DNA of 64,000 bases, from positions 1,178,001 to 1,242,000 of the forward strand of contig JAJKFH010000801.1 of the NCBI GenBank assembly GCA_023333565.1, in the 5' to 3' direction. A program made the translations under genes and the position numbers. Of the stretch, positions 58,901 to 64,000 are shown piece after piece. Numbering within the stretch: position 1 is the stretch's first letter; each line of letters begins with the position of its first letter. The notes beneath the pieces were generated by a model. The model made no database searches. It was not told the DNA's origin and saw nothing but the letters and a program-made list of their open reading frames with translations. Source of the stretch: Puffinus mauretanicus. Lineage: Eukaryota > Chordata > Aves > Procellariiformes > Procellariidae.

Positions 58901-61900
58901 CTAGTCTGTTGTGGTCCTCCTGGTAGCTCACAGGTCAGATGTGGCCCATGGGATACTTCATCCATCCATCTCTTTTAGCCTAGGGAAGACAATAGGAAGG
59001 TGCTTGCTCAGGAAATGCTCCACTTCCGTTGCCTATGGATTAAGTGGAGCTGCTGCTGCCAGGGCTGTGTGGCAGATGTTGATGGAGCCATATCCATGTT
59101 TCATCCTGTCCAGGCATGGTTGAGTAATGCATGGAGTATTGGTGCTGGTTGTGGCTAAAAGGCGTCTTCAAAACTGCAATGTGTTACATGAGGTTGAATT
59201 GTTCTGAAGTTGTCTGTCTGACACCTTCCTTCTGCAGGTCATGAGCTTCCATGAATTATGCCTGCTTTGAGCTGAGGAACCGTTTGAGATAGAGTGTAAT
59301 CAGAGAAAAATATCCAGTCTGATCTGAGCATGCCTTGGTGACAGAGAATCCATCAAGGTGTTTAAGTCATGCAATCGTTAATCACTTTGCTCTTAACTGT
59401 GTGCCTCATTTTTCACCTGAATTTGTCTGAATTTGTCTGGCTTCAGATTTCAAGCATTGATCTCTGCTGGGAGGCTGAAAAACTTTCTATCTTTCAAAAT
59501 ACATGGTAGAGGAAGAAACTAGTGCTTGATAAATGTGCGTCTTTGCTAATGTCACTTCCATTTTTTCACTTCTTTTCCTACCTTTGACATTTATTCTCAC
59601 AAAAAAAATCTCATTTTGCTTCTGCAAAGGTTCGTAATGGAATTACTGCAAGTGTGGAGATAGAACTGCAGCTCCTGTAGGTGTAGCCATGTCTGATAAA
59701 AGGCTATTAGTCCTGGCAGCACGAAGCCCACTGAGGGCTCCTTATGGCTGCCAGATACAAGAAGTTTGTGTTTGCATGGCTGACCTCGCTGAACTTGCTG
59801 CTGGGACTTAACTGCTCCAGGGACTTGAACTTGATAGAACAAAGCAAGTGTGGGCTGCAGTCTCCTATCACCAGGTATGAAGATATACTGTGTTTCTTAA
59901 TTTATTTCTCCCTGATCCATATCTCTTGTAATGAATTTCAAATTAGTGCTTACCACTTAGGAGTCAGCATATTGCCTGTTTATTGTCTATGGGACTGATC
60001 AGAATGGAAGTTCTGTGGGATGATATTAATGAAGTTTGAATAAACAAGCTCACTTCTGGTAGTGTCTGTCTGTCATAGTTTTAACAGAAAACAAAGGTTT
60101 AGAATGTGCTGCTCTTTAAAATCATGATAAAGCATGTTACAAATAATAAGGATAGTTTGCTGGACCATTATAGTCTGGTTATGTGAGAGAACACAGATCT
60201 GCAGGGCTTCGGCATTTGAGTATCTCTGTGGAGCTGGCCTAGAATCCTGCACCCTGGGCACCAAAATGATGGATTCATGACTTCTGTGTGCAGAACCCAA
60301 ATGAAATTCAAGGATAAAAGAAACAAAAAAGGGGGAGAAGAATGAGTAAGGAGGGGAACAGACAGTTCTCTTGCCCAAAATATACTATAGGTGTATGATG
60401 AAACACAACAGCCTATTAAGAGAAAAAGCAGAGGCAAAAATACAATAATGGTGGCAGAAGGACTAAGAGACTAAGAGAATAGGCTGGGAATATGTGCAGA
60501 AAAAATTTTGACAGGAGCCACTGCTGATGCAGAGGGAGAGATTAATTTCTTCTTCCTGTTGAGAAGGAGTGAGGGTAGGTGGTAAACTAACCTGGGTAAC
60601 TTGGGGTGTGGTTGAAATTTGTAGCTGCTGGAGAAGCTGATTTGTGAGATCTGATGCTTCACCAAATACATCTGCAGGTCCTCAGCAGTGCAGCTAATGC
60701 TGGTTTTCCTGGTGTGCTTAGGTCTGCTTTTTAAACAGACACTTCATAGGATGGTCATAACGTTACTCCACTGGGCAAAACGTTTTCCAGCTTAAGTTCT
60801 TAACACAGTTGAAGTAATAAGGAGAGAGATGACACCAAGGACATTATCTCCTATCCTTCCAGAGCAGGCTTTTCTCCATAATACATTCTTGAGTTTGTCC
60901 GGTTTGACTTTAAATTATTCAAACTATGGGCATCCCTGAAGTAGCCTGTTTTGTAACTGGAATCTCAATGAGCCCCTCAGTTCACAGAACAAACCCTGCT
61001 GCATGCCTCAGAGAGCTGTGTGTGCTGTTTTGGGATGGGCTATGGACCATGGAATATAAATTGTTCGTGGCCAGCCACAGGGGTTGAGCATGACCCTGTG
61101 ATCTAAGCTGTGGATCTCAGCTTAGAACAAACCAGCTGACCATGTGTGCATTAATCTCTCTCTGTGGGCATTTTGAAGTACCCTTCTGTGAGGGCCACAA
61201 CGGGGGTTGGTTTCAGTGGAGCCTAGGTTGTAGCTGCTGTATTTAGACACCATTAATGGGATTAGGCATGATCTGTGATTTGGCATTACTCTGCCGTTCC
61301 TCTCAACTGCCAGTTTCCAGATCAGTGTACAGAGTAGTGAACACCTTCCTTTTAAGGAGTTAAGTCAATGAAAATCCCCAAAGAAGAATTGGACTCAACA
61401 TTGATCGGTTGGTGGTAGCCGGTCAGCAGGGCTTGTTTTGCAGCTTCAACTGTGCATGTCTGTTTTGCCATCTGGAACAGTCCTGTACAGCTTGCTTTCC
61501 CTCCTGGGAGTGAACATCAAGTGTGGCTGAGCTTTGCCAAGTCTTTACTTTTCTGCTTCCATGCTGCTGCTGTGAAGGATATGGAGGCACTGGGAAGATT
61601 CACATCATGATCCCTGTTGCATCACAAGACCAGGTAGTGTGTGTGCGACCACACGCATGTGCCGTTCTATTGCGCATATCACAAACATATAGGCTGAGAC
61701 GAGGATCCAGAGCAGTGCATAGCCTAACTCCTCTATTGCTGCTGCCTCCCAGATTCTTCCTGGCACAGGGCAGCAGGAGAAAACATCTTTGTGAGTTGAG
61801 CAATGCACTATCATGGAGAAATGGAGCAGGTAAGTACTGAAATGGAAGATGTGCAGCATCAATACTGCTGATTCCCAGCACCTGTAAACTAGAGCCACCA

Positions 61901-63409
61901 CAATTTGAGATCTGCTGAAGATAGTCAGGAGATGAAACAATTCTAAGTCTCCTTAAGGCCTTTTATGATTTGCTTCTATGATTTCAGGCATTGGGGTTCT
62001 AAAAGAAAGCTGAAGTCACCAAGTAAATTCCAGTACTAAAACATAGCAGAGTGCATACTGGACCACATCAAAGGTCAAAATAGTTTCTTTTTTCCATCTT
62101 TTTGACAATTGTCAATAACAATTGCCTAGAGAAAGAATATTAGACTAGTGTAAGCAGACTGTGTAGCTCCCCCCGCGTGTCCTCCCCACAGCCTGTGGCT
62201 GCGGACGTGTCTGTGCCCAAGGTTGTGCCACTGGATTTTTCATACAGACACATATAAACTTCTGGCATACACAGCATCCTAGGGCAATGAGCTTCACAGC
62301 TTAGCTATCTGCTGTTGGGAAGGGAAAAGAAAGAAAGAAAGACGTCTTTTGTAAGAAGAGGAGAAAATAATAGTAGCACTGCTGTTCCTGCACACCTGAG
62401 CCCTGACATCCCCCTTCACTGCTTGCCCTACCCCTGCAGTGAAGCCATCAGTTCTGTGTTTCCACATATGACCTGGTCAGCCCCTATCCCCTTTCCTTCT
62501 GAGACATCAGTGGGGTAATTCTTTTTTTTTTTGGACACAGTGGAATGGTTCCCCTTATGTCCTATCTCAGTATATCAAGGAACCGGGCTCCCATCTGCAG
62601 TCTAAATGACTGCCTAGCAAAGTGAGAGAAACTGGGACCGACAGAGGCTGACCTTGTGTCCAGCAATCCATTGGCACATCGCAATAAATTTGACAAACTA
62701 TTCTAAGCAAGAAGCGTATTATTATTTACCAGCAAGGTGAAGAACTCGGCCGTTTTCCCCATGTAAGGGTGAGCAGCAAAGGTCTGGATATTCTGGAAGT
62801 CTCTGAATTGCGTTAGCAGTATGTTTGAAATACACGGCGTGGGGAGTAGAGATGGGGAGGGCAGATGATATTACTGTGAATATCATTACATGATATTAAT
62901 GTGCTGCTTCCCGAGAAGGTGTGTGTGAGCCCAGCTTTGCTCTCTTGCCCTCATGCTGCGAGTTCGTGCTGAAGTGGAGAGAGAAAGCACCAGTCTCTCC
63001 TAAGCAGTGTGATGCAGACTTGGCTTTGATTTTTAGCTTCCAGGTGAGAATTGTGTAAAACTTGCATGAGTTTCAAGCTGCTATAAAAATTCTCCAAATT
63101 TCCAGGAAAAGAGGGGAACATAAAAGAAAAGGAAGACAAACCGCGAAAGAGAGAATAAGACACAGAAAAAGGAGAAATTAATAGATGTGTGTCATTGCTT
63201 TTCATCCAAGCGGCTTTGCCACCAGGCTGGCATGCTTGTGCATTCTAATGCATTTTTCAAGCTATATGGTGATTTGAAGCCATGTCTGGTATCAGAGACT
63301 GGAATGAAAGTAAAAAGCTGTCTGCCTTCTGCCCTGAAATTCACTCCTTGCCTTGGCTGTAAGCCACTAAACCACAATTAAAATAGCATGAACAGGATGT
63401 GTCACTGAA
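55936..63409. other. AT-rich intron 1, nothing recognised
   Basis: This 7.5 kb holds no recognisable exon. A weak old-repeat phrase, 'caatcatctagtctg', occurs at about 58892. A short (AAAG)n run lies at 62325-62341. Frames near 58.6, 60.1 and 61.6 kb are under 112 codons and unrecognised. Confidence 0.5.
62325..62341. repeat. (AAAG)n microsatellite, about four units
   Basis: A short run of AAAG/GAAA repeats with no further context. Confidence 0.75.
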
Positions 63410-63472
63410 ATGGAGATCACGGTGTTCTGTCAAACCCTCCGGCTGTGCCCTCCGGAGACCCTGCAACAGAAG
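63410..63472 (+). other. Candidate alternative first coding exon of DPP6 (21 codons, phase 0) - unproven
   Basis: An ATG with G at -3 and G at +4 (strong Kozak) opens the frame MEITVFCQTLRLCPPETLQQ plus K. It ends exactly on a codon boundary at AAG|GTAAGC, a near-consensus donor. DPP6 has several known alternative first exons of about 17-20 codons, each spliced in phase 0 to the common ELVGSNPPQRNW exon. This would fit that architecture in strand, phase and length. The segment is more GC- and CpG-rich than its surroundings. Against it: the peptide is not one I recognise from known DPP6 variants, no promoter is evident, the frame also stays open through the donor to 63748, and short ATG-to-GTAAG combinations arise by chance. 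Confidence 0.22.
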
Positions 63473-63478
63473 GTAAGC

Positions 63479-64000
63479 CCTGCGTACGGCTTGCATCCCT
63501 TGGGCGCTGATGTACAGGTAAAAGGCCTTACAAGCACAGCCAGAAATTTATGGCAGGAGCAGATGAGGAGACAAAAACAAGAATATAAAGCAAATGACAG
63601 AACTGGAGACAAGACAATTGCAAGTAAACTGTCCCTTCTTTTTTCTCCCTCCTTTTCCAGTACGTTAGTACGAAGAACAGGGCTCAGCATTGTCAGCAGT
63701 AAAGAAGTGTTCTCTGTGTCTCCAAGCCATTTAGCATGTCTTCAGTAAATCGGCAATTTGATGATCGTTGCGGCAGCAGAAGCCCTCCTTTGCATTGGCA
63801 CTGCCGTCCACAGTAGCGGATTACATGAGCTGATGAAACCACGCTGCGTGTACTCTGACTGCAAATTCAGGGCCTAAGCTGCTACCTGGGCTGTTTTGGC
63901 CCTTCTGCTGTACAATTTTGGTCCTAACAGTTAGGAGACTGGTTCCACACATTAAAAATTTTAGAAAATCATTGTTTTTTGAGTTGCCTCCTGATGTTTC
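63479..64000. other. Intron 1 to window end, nothing recognised
   Basis: The open frame passing through the candidate donor continues to 63748 and includes a Ser-rich stretch without recognisable domain. Nothing else is supported. Confidence 0.5.

Larger units (their letters stand above)
38085..64000 (+). other. DPP6: DPP6 intron 1 (5' part)
   Basis: The intron begins with the strong donor AT|GTAAGC directly after codon 67. The next DPP6 exon (ELVGSNPPQRNWKG and the transmembrane segment) is not found in the remaining 26 kb. DPP6 intron 1 is known to be hundreds of kb long in mammals, so this is expected. Other known alternative first exons of DPP6 (the S, K and E types) were looked for by their peptide starts and not seen. 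Confidence 0.8.

Noticed and set aside
1..64000. CRISPR arrays, bacterial operons, tRNA or rRNA genes
   Set aside because: The window is vertebrate nuclear DNA. No regularly spaced direct repeats with unique spacers and no cloverleaf or rRNA segments were recognised.

Overview
The window looks like vertebrate nuclear DNA, most likely from a bird. It is AT-rich and gene-poor, with non-coding DNA interrupted by one large GC/CpG-rich block (about 36.4-40.6 kb). The interspersed repeats are CR1 LINEs of several ages plus old MIR-like SINE remnants, with no Alu, B1 or L1-type repeats recognised. The youngest CR1 ends in an avian-type 3' tail with the 8-bp terminal repeat ATTCTATG. That tail resembles CR1 subfamilies I associate with non-galliform birds, but I cannot name the species.

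The only host coding sequence I can support is one exon on the + strand at 37884-38084. It encodes 67 residues beginning MASLYQRFSGKINTSRSF and ends at a phase-0 GTAAGC splice donor. I recognise it as the first coding exon of the long isoform of DPP6 (DPPX-L), the single-pass membrane subunit that assembles with Kv4 potassium channels. The exon lies inside the CpG island, so the island is the likely DPP6-L promoter, 5' UTR and start of intron 1. Everything 3' of it (38085-64000) should be the 5' part of the very long first intron. Everything 5' of about 36 kb appears to be intergenic.

Layout: 1-14.7 kb is intergenic with an ancient CR1 tail (about 3.03-3.14 kb, -), a younger CR1 3' fragment (3.82-4.67 kb, -), a very old CR1 reverse-transcriptase remnant (about 7.86-8.2 kb, -) and a MIR-like SINE (about 13.39-13.62 kb, +). 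A nearly full-length but inactivated CR1 fills 14.76-18.63 kb (+); both ORFs are recognisable and both are broken. 18.6-36.3 kb is intergenic with old repeats, a C-rich tract at 26.3 kb and another ancient CR1 (31.92-32.15 kb, -). 36.3-38.8 kb is the promoter/CpG island with the exon. 38.8-40.6 kb is GC-rich early intron with a G-quadruplex-prone tract and a 43-bp tandem repeat. 40.6-64 kb is AT-rich intron with a few old repeats.

The least expected observation is at 63410-63472. It is a 21-codon ATG-initiated frame in good Kozak context that ends exactly in phase 0 at AAG|GTAAGC. DPP6 is known to use several short alternative first exons spliced in the same phase, so this is a candidate (unproven) alternative N-terminal exon. 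Other points are short uORFs and a GC-rich hairpin in the presumed DPP6-L leader, an RFX-like X-box upstream of the island, an RE1/REST-like half-plus site in the intron, and a CR1 ORF1 esterase domain that keeps its serine but has lost the block-III Asn and the catalytic His.
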